Below are positions 1 through 8,244 of a stretch of DNA of 36,982 nt, in pieces. The translations under genes and the position numbers were made by a program. Source of the stretch: Anaerolineae bacterium (GTDB taxonomy: Bacteria > Chloroflexota > Anaerolineae > Aggregatilineales > Phototrophicaceae); the NCBI GenBank assembly GCA_022822545.1, contig JAJEBE010000029.1, forward strand, positions 1-36,982, written 5' to 3'. Every line of letters begins with the position of its first letter. The stretch's first letter is position 1. The notes under the pieces were generated by a model that had not been told where the DNA came from, ran no database searches, and worked only from the letters and a program-made list of their open reading frames with translations.

Positions 1-1814
1 CGCGACGGACGGCCGACAGTTCTTCTGTATAGTTGCAGCAAGAAGTCATCCAGCGATCTAACCCGCTTAATCGGGGTTGAAATCTGCGCTGGCGCACTGG
101 CCCCGCCGGTATCGGTCGCTATGGTCGGTTCCTCGACAAGCGTTGGTTCAGATTCTGGCAATCCCGTCTCAGGTGTCCGCTTCGGTTCAACAGCCGCTTG
201 TGTTTCAGTCGCGCCCGGGATTGCCGTTTCAAGCAGCGCGGTTTCCGCCGGGAGCAGACTCGTAGATCTCGGGCTCGGCTCGAGGCCGGGCTCGTCAGTC
301 GCAAGCGACGCCGGTTTAAGAGTCAACTCGACAGCAGTCGCCGATGCCGCCGGTCCGTCAGCGGTCTTAATGGCCGTAGCCGATCTGGTCACAGACATCC
401 GTGTTCCGGCGATATCCGAGACAGGAGTTGCTGACGCCGTCGGGATCGAAGTTGAATCGGCAGGGATGGGGGGCGCCGTTGGATCTGACGTGGCAGCGTC
501 GACCGCCGGCGATGTCAACGTTGCCTCAACGACGTCGCTGGTGAGTGCGGGCGCGGGTGTGGATGTTTGCCTGTCACGCAGGAGTTCAGTGGGCAGGGTG
601 GTCGGCTCGCTGATTGCCTGCGTAGCGGTCGCCTCTACCGTCGCGGAAGCTGTTGATGTAGAGGGCAATCGTACCGGACTTGCTTCTGATGTCGCGACGC
701 TGGGCGCAGTTGGAATCGCAGTCAGCGTATCGGCGGACGGCGCTGTGACCGCGGCGGTCATAGTGAGCGGCGCTATTTCGCTGTCTGTTGCGGTTGGCGC
801 TCCCGTAGAAACGGAAAAATGCGCAGTCCCGGTCGCGGTCACTTCACGCAGGGCTGTTTCGGTTGCCGGCGCTGTGACATCGCTGGTGGTTACAAGCGTG
901 GGCGTATTCCCTGACTCAGTGATGATAAGATCGGCGGGCTGATCTTCCGGCGTTGTCGTCAATTCGGCGAGGAGCGTCGGCGATGCCGACCGCGCAGTCT
1001 CCGAAGCTGTCATCTTTGTCAAGGCCGGCGCGGGACTGGTCGCGGGTGTATTCCTGGCGCCTGGCGATATAGCCTGTGTCACGTTTTCGGTTGCCGTATC
1101 AATAGGCAAAGGTGTATCGGTGAGCGTCGCCTGCCCGCCTTCAGTTGGCAGACCAACAGTAGCCGTATAAGTTGCGCTGATGGCGGGCAGAAGCGTCCGC
1201 GCAGTGAGCGGCGTCGCGGTTGGCGCGTCGCTGAGAGTTTCGCTGGGCCGGACAGTCGGGACGTCGCCAACAGGCCTTGGCGTCTCTGTGCCAGTCGCGG
1301 TTGCGGATACCGCTGCAAGGGGTGTTCTGCTTGGCGGCTCCACTCCCGTAGTCGGGCTTATCGGCGACGCTGCAGTTGTGACCGTAAGAGTGGCGCCGAC
1401 GGTTTCAAGTGTCGCGCTGGCGGCGGTTGCCGGGGTGGAGGTAGCCCTCACGGAAGGCGTAGCGAGGGCGGTCGCGCTGCTTTCAAGCGTGATGGCGGTG
1501 TCCGCTGTTGCGCTTGCTGCCGATGTGACCGAAGCTCCTACTGTATTGGTCGTCAGAGCGGTAGGTGATGGTGATGCCAGGTCAGTCGCGGGCGCCTGAG
1601 GCGTGATTGATGACAGGACCGCCGGCGCCGGCGCGGTTGGAGAAGCTGTCGCTACATCAGTTGCGCTTTGTTCTGCCGGCGCGCCAGTTGGGCTGGCTGG
1701 GGCGGGCGGGTTCTGGGTGGATGATGCCAGCAGCAGCGCGAAGAGACCGGCAAACAGCAGCGATACAGCCGCAAGCAGAGCTACGACAAGCTCGTTGCCG
1801 ATGTCCCGCCGCAT
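1..1814 (-). CDS. Membrane-anchored Thr/Ser/Ala/Pro-rich (mucin-like) protein, 3' end outside window
   Basis: Translating the minus strand from the ATG at 1814 gives 604 codons with no stop up to the window edge, so the gene is partial at its C-terminus. Residues 1-8 (MRRDIGNE) are followed by a hydrophobic segment at about 9-30, a signal anchor. Nearly everything after it is low-complexity sequence rich in Thr, Ala, Ser and Pro, with frequent TAT, ATPT and PTA-like words; this is typical of an extended extracellular stalk or cell-wall-spanning linker. Only the last 25 or so residues (from about 580, IKRVRSLDDFLLQLYRRTV) look ordinary, so a folded domain may begin just beyond the edge. The ATG lies 3 nt after the stop of the sensor gene (TAG-CCT-ATG), so the two are probably co-translated. 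Function unknown; a surface sensor or adhesin stalk is inference. Confidence 0.75.
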   Translation of the reverse strand, partial: MRRDIGNELVVALLAAVSLLFAGLFALLLASSTQNPPAPASPTGAPAEQSATDVATASPTAPAPAVLSSITPQAPATDLASPSPTALTTNTVGASVTSAASATADTAITLESSATALATPSVRATSTPATAASATLETVGATLTVTTAASPISPTTGVEPPSRTPLAAVSATATGTETPRPVGDVPTVRPSETLSDAPTATPLTARTLLPAISATYTATVGLPTEGGQATLTDTPLPIDTATENVTQAISPGARNTPATSPAPALTKMTASETARSASPTLLAELTTTPEDQPADLIITESGNTPTLVTTSDVTAPATETALREVTATGTAHFSVSTGAPTATDSEIAPLTMTAAVTAPSADTLTAIPTAPSVATSEASPVRLPSTSTASATVEATATQAISEPTTLPTELLRDRQTSTPAPALTSDVVEATLTSPAVDAATSDPTAPPIPADSTSIPTASATPVSDIAGTRMSVTRSATAIKTADGPAASATAVELTLKPASLATDEPGLEPSPRSTSLLPAETALLETAIPGATETQAAVEPKRTPETGLPESEPTLVEEPTIATDTGGASAPAQISTPIKRVRSLDDFLLQLYRRTVGRPS

Positions 1815-1817
1815 AGG

Positions 1818-4800
1818 CTAGTCCTCGATTGACGCGGCCAATTGCAAAGGTAAAGCGAGGTGAAAGATTGAGCCGCCGCCCACTTCGCTGGTAACCCAGA
1901 GGTCGCCATCACGAGCGCGGAGATAAGCTCGGGCAATACTCATGCCGACGCCAGTATCACTCAAGCCGTCGATGCGCGGATAATCGCTGCGATACTTGCG
2001 GGCGAAGACGCGCGGCAAATCCGCCTGTGCGATGCCTCCGCCGCGATCGCCAACTGCTATCTTCAGCGCGTCGAACGGTTCGGCAGCGTCCTCCAGCTGC
2101 ATACTGCTGACCTGCGCACTGACGACGATCGGCGAACCAGGCGGAGAAACATCGCAGGCATTATCGACCAGGCCTGTGAGAATTTGCCGCAAACTGACCT
2201 CGTCGGCCTTGACCGGCGGCAAATGGTCATCGAGAGAAAGCTCAATCCGGAGCTCCTTTTCTCGCAACCGCTGTGAACGGGAACGCAGGACCTCGTCAAT
2301 CACGCCAAGGACATCATTAACGCCGGGCGTCAATGTCGGCCCGGAAGTCTGGAGACTGGCCGCCTGCCGCAATTCATCGATCAAGCCCACAAGATTGTTC
2401 AGATCATCAGACATCAGCCGCAGCACGTGTTGCTGTGCGGAGCCTAGTATGCCGAGCGATTCCGCCAGGAGCAGGTTGGTGTAGTCGGATAGGGAAGTCA
2501 ACGGCGACTGGAAATCTCCAATGACGCTGGACAGGACGTCTTGCTGCCAGGCTATGTGGCCGACGGTCGTTTCGGCCTCAGCAGTCTGCACTTTGGGATA
2601 CGGTTCAGGCGCGGTCTCAAGCTCAGCGCGCGCATCGCTCAATTCCAGGGCCAACTCTTCGCGCTGCTCGGCGAGGCGCGCCACAGTCGCGCGCAGTTCG
2701 TCCAATTCGCTTTGTAGGTCGGCGCCGGCTGCGCTTGCCCCGCCCTCGGTCATGGCCGCGGCGACTTTCGCTCGCAGTTGGTCACGTAACTTCAAGAGAT
2801 TGTCGCGCTCCTCGGTCAATTCAGTTACGCGCTGGTTGATGGCCTCTTGCCCTTCAGTCTTGACGGAAAGCCGGTCGCTCAACTCTTCGTTTTGCGCGCG
2901 CAAGGCGGCTCTGTCAGCTTCCGCCTGCTTTATCTCGGCTTGCAGTTTCTGCTGTTCCCGCCGCATTTCTTCGCGCGAGTTGAGAAGCTGTTCATGATCG
3001 GCGCTGAGATGTTTGAGCTGTCGCTCCATCTCTTCCAGATCGCCGCCGTCGGTCGCCATGAGCTTGCGGCGTTCCTTGACCAGGGCGGCGCGGTCTCGGT
3101 TCAGCTCGACGAGTTGATTGCCCAGCGTCTCCCGTTCCGCGTAGAGTTGAATCAATAACTGAGTCATATTGCTATATTGGCCGCTGGCGCCTAGGGACTC
3201 CAATCGCGTGGTGATGGCATCGAGCCGGCGCTGCTGCTGGTCGCGCTCCAATTCAAGTTGCGCCGTTTCATCGGCCAGGCTCTGCAAGATGCCGGTAATG
3301 CCATCGGTCGCGGCGGACTTGGCCATGACCAACACCGCGTTGATCTGCCGACGCAACCGGTCCCGCACGGATTCCAGCAGATTGTATTCTTTGTGCAAAT
3401 ACTCGCGAATGACGCGGGCCAGCGTCTCGCCGCTACCGAGATTAAGCGCGCGCAAGACAGTCTCCGCATCAAGCAAATCCTGCGCGCTGTCTTCACATAC
3501 TTGTCGCAGCTGCGCCTGTTCATCAAAGTTGGCGGTTAATCGTCGTATTCCCTCGGAGTCGATGCCGGCGGCGGCGAGGCTGTCCAGCATGCGGATCTGC
3601 TGCTGTTGCAATTGCTGCTTCAATTCAGCAATTTGGGACAGGAGACGAGCGCTGCGCTCGACAACAGGATCGAGACTGGTTTCCAAGTCGCGGCGGTTCT
3701 CCCTTAGCGCGGCGGGGTCCACCGATGTTTCGCCCGGCTTTTCCGCTATCTGTTCCATGCGCTGCTCATCCGCCTGGGAGTTAGATTCCGCCCTTACCTT
3801 TGTCCAGGCAAGAATATGAGCCGCGACGATGCCGATATCGCGGAGGGCTTCCACTTCTTGTACGGAGAGGTCCGCCTGGCTGTACGGCGAGGAGGCAAGC
3901 AAGACCGCGATCAGGTCGCCGTCCAAAGACAGAGGCTGAATATAAGCGTTGCTCACCGGTGAAATATTGAGGCGCCGAAACAGATCATCCAGCTCATCAG
4001 CGTGGTATTCGGGAAAGAGAATCGTTTGCTCGCCCCGATTTGAGGCTTCAAGGAGCGTGGGCTGTTCGTTTAGATTCAGAGAAATCCCGGCTAGCGCCTG
4101 GTCCGCCACCCGGTCGTAGCCAGCGATGACATCGGCATACTTATTGTCGTCAGCGCGGATGAGCAGGCAAATGTCGGCGCTCAGTGATTCCAGAGCAGAC
4201 TTCACGATTTGATCCGGCAGGCTGTCACCGTCCCGCCTGTCAAGCATCATGCCGATAGCGTTTAACAGTTTCTGCGAGTCGCTATGGACGGGCGCAGCGG
4301 CGAAATTCCAGGATGAGGCGGGGGAAGAAAGCTGGTCTTGCGCCGGCGCCGCAAAATCGGATGGGGTCTGCCCCAGCGCTGATGAGGGCTGTGAGGCGGC
4401 CAGCACGACTTCAACCAGACTGTTCTCCAGCAAGGCAACCGCAAATCGGTAAATTATCAAGGGAAAGAATGCTAAGCCGGCAACGTATGCCAGCCGGGCG
4501 CCGCCGAGATAACTGCCGGTCATGTCACCCTGCGAGAGTCGATACAAATCCAGGCCGTTGCCCAATATCAGCAGCAGGAAGAAGAGCAACTTGAGCGGCG
4601 CATCTACGATAGCGCTGATGTTAAGCAGAGTAAGAAGCGCGCCCAGGATCGCGATCGTCACCGGCGCGGCCGACCACAATAGCGCAAATGATGATTCGTT
4701 GAACGCCGGGTTTTCTATAGACTCGGCAAGCCAGCCGCCGGCGGTGTTCAGATAAACTAGCGCCAATACCAGCGCCACCGCCGCAACCAGCAGGTTTGAA

Positions 4801-5141
4801 CGATTGCGCCAGCGCGCGAAGTCCCCGCTTAGGAAAACCCAGGCGAGCACGGACAGAGTGACGGAGTATGCCAGGCGTTCCAACGGCGGCATGAAGCGGT
4901 TGGCATCCAGCGTCGCCGCCAGTGAGAGAAGAGCAGCGCCCAACATAGCCAGCCAAACGACCACGAGAGCGGCGGCTGTTATGAGATAACGCCGGGTGGA
5001 ATGCTCGTAGGGAAAGCGAGAACGGTGACCGTATGCCAGGAAGAGCGCGCCCTGGCTAAAGGCTATCACCAACAAAAAGAAGAGCAGATCGCCCGGAAAT
5101 TCGACAAACAGATTCAGGATGTCTAAAGGTGTTCTGGCCAA
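1818..5141 (-). CDS. Membrane sensor with GAF, long coiled coil and histidine-kinase-like C-terminus lacking the phosphoacceptor His
   Basis: 1107 residues. About residues 15-240 form some seven hydrophobic helices, a membrane input module. About 285-440 resembles a GAF domain. About 470-860 is Gln/Glu/Arg-rich coiled coil. The end is HisKA/HATPase_c-like: N box LVDNACD near 993, G1 DRGGG at 1032-1036, G2 DTGVGM at 1062-1067, so the ATP-binding fold looks intact. At the H box, where HExxTPL-type sequence is expected, it reads GDFQSPL (875-881), with Gly at the phosphoacceptor position. It is therefore kinase-like in fold but unlikely to autophosphorylate in the usual way. The start is TTG at 5141, chosen because GGAAGG lies just upstream and no in-frame ATG is near. 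The next gene, 3 nt downstream, is a secreted stalk protein, hinting at a shared envelope-sensing role. No response regulator is adjacent. Confidence 0.82.
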   Translation of the reverse strand: MARTPLDILNLFVEFPGDLLFFLLVIAFSQGALFLAYGHRSRFPYEHSTRRYLITAAALVVVWLAMLGAALLSLAATLDANRFMPPLERLAYSVTLSVLAWVFLSGDFARWRNRSNLLVAAVALVLALVYLNTAGGWLAESIENPAFNESSFALLWSAAPVTIAILGALLTLLNISAIVDAPLKLLFFLLLILGNGLDLYRLSQGDMTGSYLGGARLAYVAGLAFFPLIIYRFAVALLENSLVEVVLAASQPSSALGQTPSDFAAPAQDQLSSPASSWNFAAAPVHSDSQKLLNAIGMMLDRRDGDSLPDQIVKSALESLSADICLLIRADDNKYADVIAGYDRVADQALAGISLNLNEQPTLLEASNRGEQTILFPEYHADELDDLFRRLNISPVSNAYIQPLSLDGDLIAVLLASSPYSQADLSVQEVEALRDIGIVAAHILAWTKVRAESNSQADEQRMEQIAEKPGETSVDPAALRENRRDLETSLDPVVERSARLLSQIAELKQQLQQQQIRMLDSLAAAGIDSEGIRRLTANFDEQAQLRQVCEDSAQDLLDAETVLRALNLGSGETLARVIREYLHKEYNLLESVRDRLRRQINAVLVMAKSAATDGITGILQSLADETAQLELERDQQQRRLDAITTRLESLGASGQYSNMTQLLIQLYAERETLGNQLVELNRDRAALVKERRKLMATDGGDLEEMERQLKHLSADHEQLLNSREEMRREQQKLQAEIKQAEADRAALRAQNEELSDRLSVKTEGQEAINQRVTELTEERDNLLKLRDQLRAKVAAAMTEGGASAAGADLQSELDELRATVARLAEQREELALELSDARAELETAPEPYPKVQTAEAETTVGHIAWQQDVLSSVIGDFQSPLTSLSDYTNLLLAESLGILGSAQQHVLRLMSDDLNNLVGLIDELRQAASLQTSGPTLTPGVNDVLGVIDEVLRSRSQRLREKELRIELSLDDHLPPVKADEVSLRQILTGLVDNACDVSPPGSPIVVSAQVSSMQLEDAAEPFDALKIAVGDRGGGIAQADLPRVFARKYRSDYPRIDGLSDTGVGMSIARAYLRARDGDLWVTSEVGGGSIFHLALPLQLAASIED

Positions 5142-5260
5142 ATCACACCTTCCGTATTGACCTGCCAGCCGGGCTAGCCAAGACCCAATGTGGTCGCCTG
5201 GAGCAAGTGTTCAATGGCGACAAAGAAACACCGTCCGCCAGACAGTTTGGTTACCGAGTC

Positions 5261-5269
5261 AGTATAGCA
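5261..5269 (-). promoter_or_regulatory. Possible extended -10 promoter for the sensor gene
   Basis: On the minus strand the sequence reads TGCTATACT, a TGn-extended -10 element. No good -35 box lies 16-18 nt upstream. It would give a leader of about 115 nt before the TTG start at 5141. Sequence match only. Confidence 0.3.
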
Positions 5270-5344
5270 TAAGCAGGCTGAGCGCACTTACGGAATGGCG
5301 CAGACCTCGAGGCCTAAACGCTCGCCAGGATGGAGGGATTGCTG

Positions 5345-5373
5345 TTGACGCTGCCGAAGCAACATTCTACACT
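5345..5373 (+). promoter_or_regulatory. Sigma70-type promoter for the Nudix/serine hydrolase pair
   Basis: TTGACG at 5345-5350, a 17-nt spacer, and TACACT at 5368-5373. The predicted transcript start near 5380 leaves a leader of about 24 nt before the ATG at 5404. It diverges from the sensor gene promoter region. Confidence 0.55.
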
Positions 5374-5403
5374 CAATCCAACGCTTGATATCCCAGAGCG
5401 ACA

Positions 5404-5892
5404 ATGATGACACGACAGATTGCCGCGCTGCTGCGTCGGTTTCCTTTCTTGATGCGCTTGCCCTATGTGATCTTCAGTCGGGCCCAAGCTCGCTATACTG
5501 TAGGCGTCGCCGCGGTGGTATTTGATGGACAGAGACGTGTGCTGATTGTGGAACATGCCTATCATCCGCGCTTGCCCTGGGGCTTGCCCGGCGGCTGGGT
5601 AGACAAAAATGAGGACCCGGCCGAATCCGTCCTGCGCGAGCTTAAAGAAGAATTGCAGCTAGAGGCGGAAGTTGTCTGCGTGGTGCAGGCCAACCGGACA
5701 GCGCGAGAGCATATTGACCTGGCCTTCCTGTGTGAGGCGAAAAGCGCTGTCGGCGCATTGAGTCATGAGTTGCTTGGCTACAAGTGGCTTTATGCTGAGA
5801 GCCTGCCGGAGCTTAAGCCTTTTCATCGACGTGCGATAGGGGTGGCAGTGAAGATGGCTGCTCCTCCAAAGCAAAAAAGTGGGGAGTGTTGA
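5404..5892 (+). CDS. Nudix hydrolase
   Basis: 162 residues, the usual size for a single Nudix domain. The Nudix box lies at about 64-86: Gly64, Glu70, then RELKEELQL at 78-86, fitting G-x5-E-x7-RE-U-x-EE-x-G-U except that the usual Gly near the end is Gln85. The Glu residues that bind catalytic Mg2+ are present. The substrate (a nucleoside diphosphate linked to some moiety X) cannot be read from the sequence. The N-terminal 30 residues are basic and hydrophobic (LLRRFPFLMRLPYVIF), possibly an amphipathic membrane-contacting helix. The stop is immediately followed by the ATG of the serine hydrolase gene (TGA-ATG), so the two are translationally coupled. ATG 5404 is chosen; ATG 5407 is equally possible. 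Confidence 0.88.
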   Translation: MMTRQIAALLRRFPFLMRLPYVIFSRAQARYTVGVAAVVFDGQRRVLIVEHAYHPRLPWGLPGGWVDKNEDPAESVLRELKEELQLEAEVVCVVQANRTAREHIDLAFLCEAKSAVGALSHELLGYKWLYAESLPELKPFHRRAIGVAVKMAAPPKQKSGEC

Positions 5893-7524
5893 ATGGGCGC
5901 GAGCCTGAGTTCTCGCCGGCGCCGAGCGGGTTTTCCCTTATTGCTCGCCTTTTCCGCTTTGTGCATCGCCGCGGCCAGCGGGCTGCTGGTCTATTATCTG
6001 GTGGTATTCAGCCGGCGCGAGCAAGAATTGCCGGCCGGCGTTACTGTCGCGGGTATCAACGTGGGGCAACTCAGCGAGCGCGATGCCGTCTCCCGCTGGG
6101 AGCGAGCCTACGCTGAGCCCATCCTCATGCTATACCCCGACAGGAACGGCGAACACCCCATTCAACTGCATCCCGATCAAGTAGGCTGGCGCATCAGCAG
6201 CGAACCAATGCTGGCGCGCGCTCTCGCTTCCGCTGCTGAAGGCGGCGGTTTTTGGCGGCGCTTTCTCGACTTTTTGCTGGGTATTGAATTGACGGTGCCG
6301 CAGAATATCCTTCTAGTCGCCGATTATCAGGACAATGCGCTGGAAGCCTTCTTGCTAGATGTCGCCGCCCGTTATGATGATCCACCGGGCAATGCCACCT
6401 ATGATTTGGAAACGCTGCGTGTCTACCCGGGCGCCAGCGGTTATGCTTTGGATGTCGCCGCCGCAATGATCGAGGCAGATGCCGCCTTGCGCTCGGCCGA
6501 TCAGCGGACCCTGCGCCTGCCGGTCAGCGGGCTGGGCAACGGCCGGCTCGACCTGGCATCCTTGCGCGAGCTCATCATCAATTATTTGGACGGACAGGGC
6601 TTCATCTACGATGGACTGGGCACGGTGGCGTCGATCTACATTCTGGATTTGGAGACCGGCGAAGAAATCAACATATTGGGCGATGTGGCCTATTCTGCGG
6701 CCAGCACAGTCAAAGTCCCGATCGTCATCGAATATTTTCGCCGGCTGGATCGCGAGCCGACATCGGGCGAAGCCTGGCTCATCGCCAATTCCCTGCTTTG
6801 CAGCAACAACAGCTCGTCAAACCTGCTCATGGAAATCATCGGCGGGGGCGATATTTTCACCGGTTTGCGCAGCGTCACCAATACGATACAAGCCATAGGC
6901 GCGCGCAATTCTTATATCACAGCGCCGTTTTTCCTGGGCGTCGAGGGGCAGGCGCTGGGCTCGATCGCTGCGCCGGCCACCGCGCCTAATGAGACCTTCG
7001 ATACGGCCCCGGACCCCTTCAATCAGACGACTGCCGAAGACCTGGGCACGATATTCAACCTGGTCTATGACTGCGCGCAATACGATTCCGGCTTGGCGTT
7101 GACGCTGCCGCAAGGGCAGATCACACAGAATGAATGCCGGCAGATTCTGGAAGTCACCAGCGCCAATGACCTTGAGCGCCTGCTGCAAGGCGGCATCCCG
7201 CCCGATGCGCGCATTTCGCACAAGAATGGCTGGATATTCGATACCGTCGGCGATGCCGGCGTGGTGCACTCGCCGAATGGCCGGCATTATGTGATATCGG
7301 TCTTTCTCTGGGAAGAGACAGAGTTTCAAGATTACGAAAAATTGTGGCCGCTGGTGGAAGAGATTTCCCGCGCCGCCTGGAATTTCTTCAATCCTGAGCT
7401 TGCCCTATTGCAGCCGCGGACGGACCTGCCGCCGACAGCGATCGAGTGCGAAGGGAATTATCTGCCGCCAAACGCGGAGACGGTCGATCTGAACGACATC
7501 AATGGCTGGAAGCGAAATCAGTAA
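5893..7524 (+). CDS. Membrane-anchored class A beta-lactamase/PBP-like serine hydrolase with VanW-type N-terminal domain
   Basis: 543 residues. A basic N-terminus precedes a transmembrane anchor at about 16-40, placing the rest outside the membrane. Residues about 48-212 resemble the peptidoglycan-binding-like domain of VanW/YoaR proteins (TVAGINVGQLS near the start, a repeated aspartate/proline-containing fold). Residues about 240-500 are a serine beta-lactamase-like domain: catalytic Ser271-Thr-Val-Lys274 (SxxK), Ser304-Asn-Asn306 in place of SDN, and Lys444-Asn-Gly446 in place of KTG. All three active-site motifs are thus recognisable. A peptidoglycan-related hydrolase or transpeptidase role is more likely than antibiotic resistance, but this is inference. 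The start is fixed by GGGGAG at 5881-5886, overlapping the end of the Nudix gene. Confidence 0.85.
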   Translation: MGASLSSRRRRAGFPLLLAFSALCIAAASGLLVYYLVVFSRREQELPAGVTVAGINVGQLSERDAVSRWERAYAEPILMLYPDRNGEHPIQLHPDQVGWRISSEPMLARALASAAEGGGFWRRFLDFLLGIELTVPQNILLVADYQDNALEAFLLDVAARYDDPPGNATYDLETLRVYPGASGYALDVAAAMIEADAALRSADQRTLRLPVSGLGNGRLDLASLRELIINYLDGQGFIYDGLGTVASIYILDLETGEEINILGDVAYSAASTVKVPIVIEYFRRLDREPTSGEAWLIANSLLCSNNSSSNLLMEIIGGGDIFTGLRSVTNTIQAIGARNSYITAPFFLGVEGQALGSIAAPATAPNETFDTAPDPFNQTTAEDLGTIFNLVYDCAQYDSGLALTLPQGQITQNECRQILEVTSANDLERLLQGGIPPDARISHKNGWIFDTVGDAGVVHSPNGRHYVISVFLWEETEFQDYEKLWPLVEEISRAAWNFFNPELALLQPRTDLPPTAIECEGNYLPPNAETVDLNDINGWKRNQ

Positions 7525-7546
7525 AAGCATGGAATCAATAACCACG

Positions 7547-7879
7547 TCAAAAGCTGGAGACGGCATCGGCCTGGGATTCAAAAACGCGAAAGATCTCATC
7601 CAGCCCGGACATCTCCAGCGCATCGCGGACGCAGTCTGAAGGCTGGGCGAGGCGGAGATCGCCTTTGGCGCGCCGGACGCGTTTGAGCGCGCTGACCATT
7701 TCCCAGAGCCCGTCTTGCCCCAGGTTGGTGACACTCTGCAGGTCGAGCACGAGGAAGCGTTTGCCGGCTTCGATTTCGTATTGCAGGAAGGAGCCCAATT
7801 GCTCGGCGCTGATGCGATCAACATTGCCGCCGGCCTCGATGACCAGGATATTGCCATGTCTGGAACGCTCGATCCTCAT
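7547..7879 (-). CDS. STAS-domain protein (anti-sigma factor antagonist-like)
   Basis: 110 residues, the size of a stand-alone STAS domain such as SpoIIAA/RsbV. The pattern MRIERSRHGNILVIEAGG, then GNVDRISAEQL, then LVLDLQSVTNLGQDGL matches the STAS strand-helix order. At the loop where the family has DSSGL, with the serine that the anti-sigma kinase phosphorylates, this protein has GQDGL (54-58), with Asp56 at or next to the phospho-Ser position. Regulation by phosphorylation therefore may be lost or fixed. A TTG at 7903 would add 8 residues, but AGGGAG at 7889-7894 sits 9 nt before the ATG at 7879, so that ATG is chosen. The gene converges on the serine hydrolase gene. No anti-sigma factor or sigma factor is adjacent. 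Confidence 0.8.
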   Translation of the reverse strand: MRIERSRHGNILVIEAGGNVDRISAEQLGSFLQYEIEAGKRFLVLDLQSVTNLGQDGLWEMVSALKRVRRAKGDLRLAQPSDCVRDALEMSGLDEIFRVFESQADAVSSF

Positions 7880-7906
7880 TTTCTGTATCTCCCTGCCGGG
7901 CAAACG

Positions 7907-7915
7907 TGTTAAAAT
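7907..7915 (+). promoter_or_regulatory. Extended -10 promoter for the small membrane protein gene
   Basis: TGTTAAAAT is a TGn-extended -10 with TAAAAT (5 of 6 to consensus). The start of transcription would be near 7922, downstream of the GTG at 7906, which favours ATG 7948 as the translation start. Confidence 0.4.
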
Positions 7916-7947
7916 CCGACAAGCGAATCAAGGATGATAAATGCCTT

Positions 7948-8229
7948 ATGGATTGGAATTACGTTGCCTTGATCGCGGTGGCTGCCGCGCTTCTGCTGGT
8001 GATGATCCAGCGCACCGAACCCAAACGCCGCCGCCTGACCATATTCTTTGTGGCGATATGCCTGCTTCTCATACGACATAATGCCTTCCTGAAAGCTGAT
8101 CTGCACGAAGAGACGCTCCTAGCTTTTGTGATCGCGCTATTGTTAAGCTTCGTGTTTTGGCTGCTCATTGGCCGTTACAATCCGGTCAAGAGCGAAGACA
8201 GCGTCCACGTGCTGGGCATGGACGACTGA
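7948..8229 (+). CDS. Small hypothetical membrane protein
   Basis: 93 residues. Hydrophobic segments at about 5-20, 29-43 and 57-77 suggest two to three membrane helices, with a basic loop (RTEPKRRR) between the first two that should face the cytoplasm and a polar tail ending MDD. No family recognised. A longer reading from GTG 7906 is open, but a promoter-like element overlaps it; AAGGA at 7930-7934 is a somewhat distant ribosome-binding site for ATG 7948. It is divergent from the STAS gene and convergent with the Mrp gene. Confidence 0.6.
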   Translation: MDWNYVALIAVAAALLLVMIQRTEPKRRRLTIFFVAICLLLIRHNAFLKADLHEETLLAFVIALLLSFVFWLLIGRYNPVKSEDSVHVLGMDD

Positions 8230-8244
8230 AATCGCGACCAGCGC

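Noticed and set aside
121..942. Plus-strand Val/Ala/Ser-rich open frame of 273 codons
   Set aside because: It is the antisense shadow of the Thr-rich minus-strand gene, which has an anchor, a start tightly coupled to the sensor gene and no stop; GC-rich repetitive codons leave the opposite frame open.
1180..1599. Plus-strand 139-codon Val/Ala-rich frame
   Set aside because: Same antisense artefact of the stalk protein gene.
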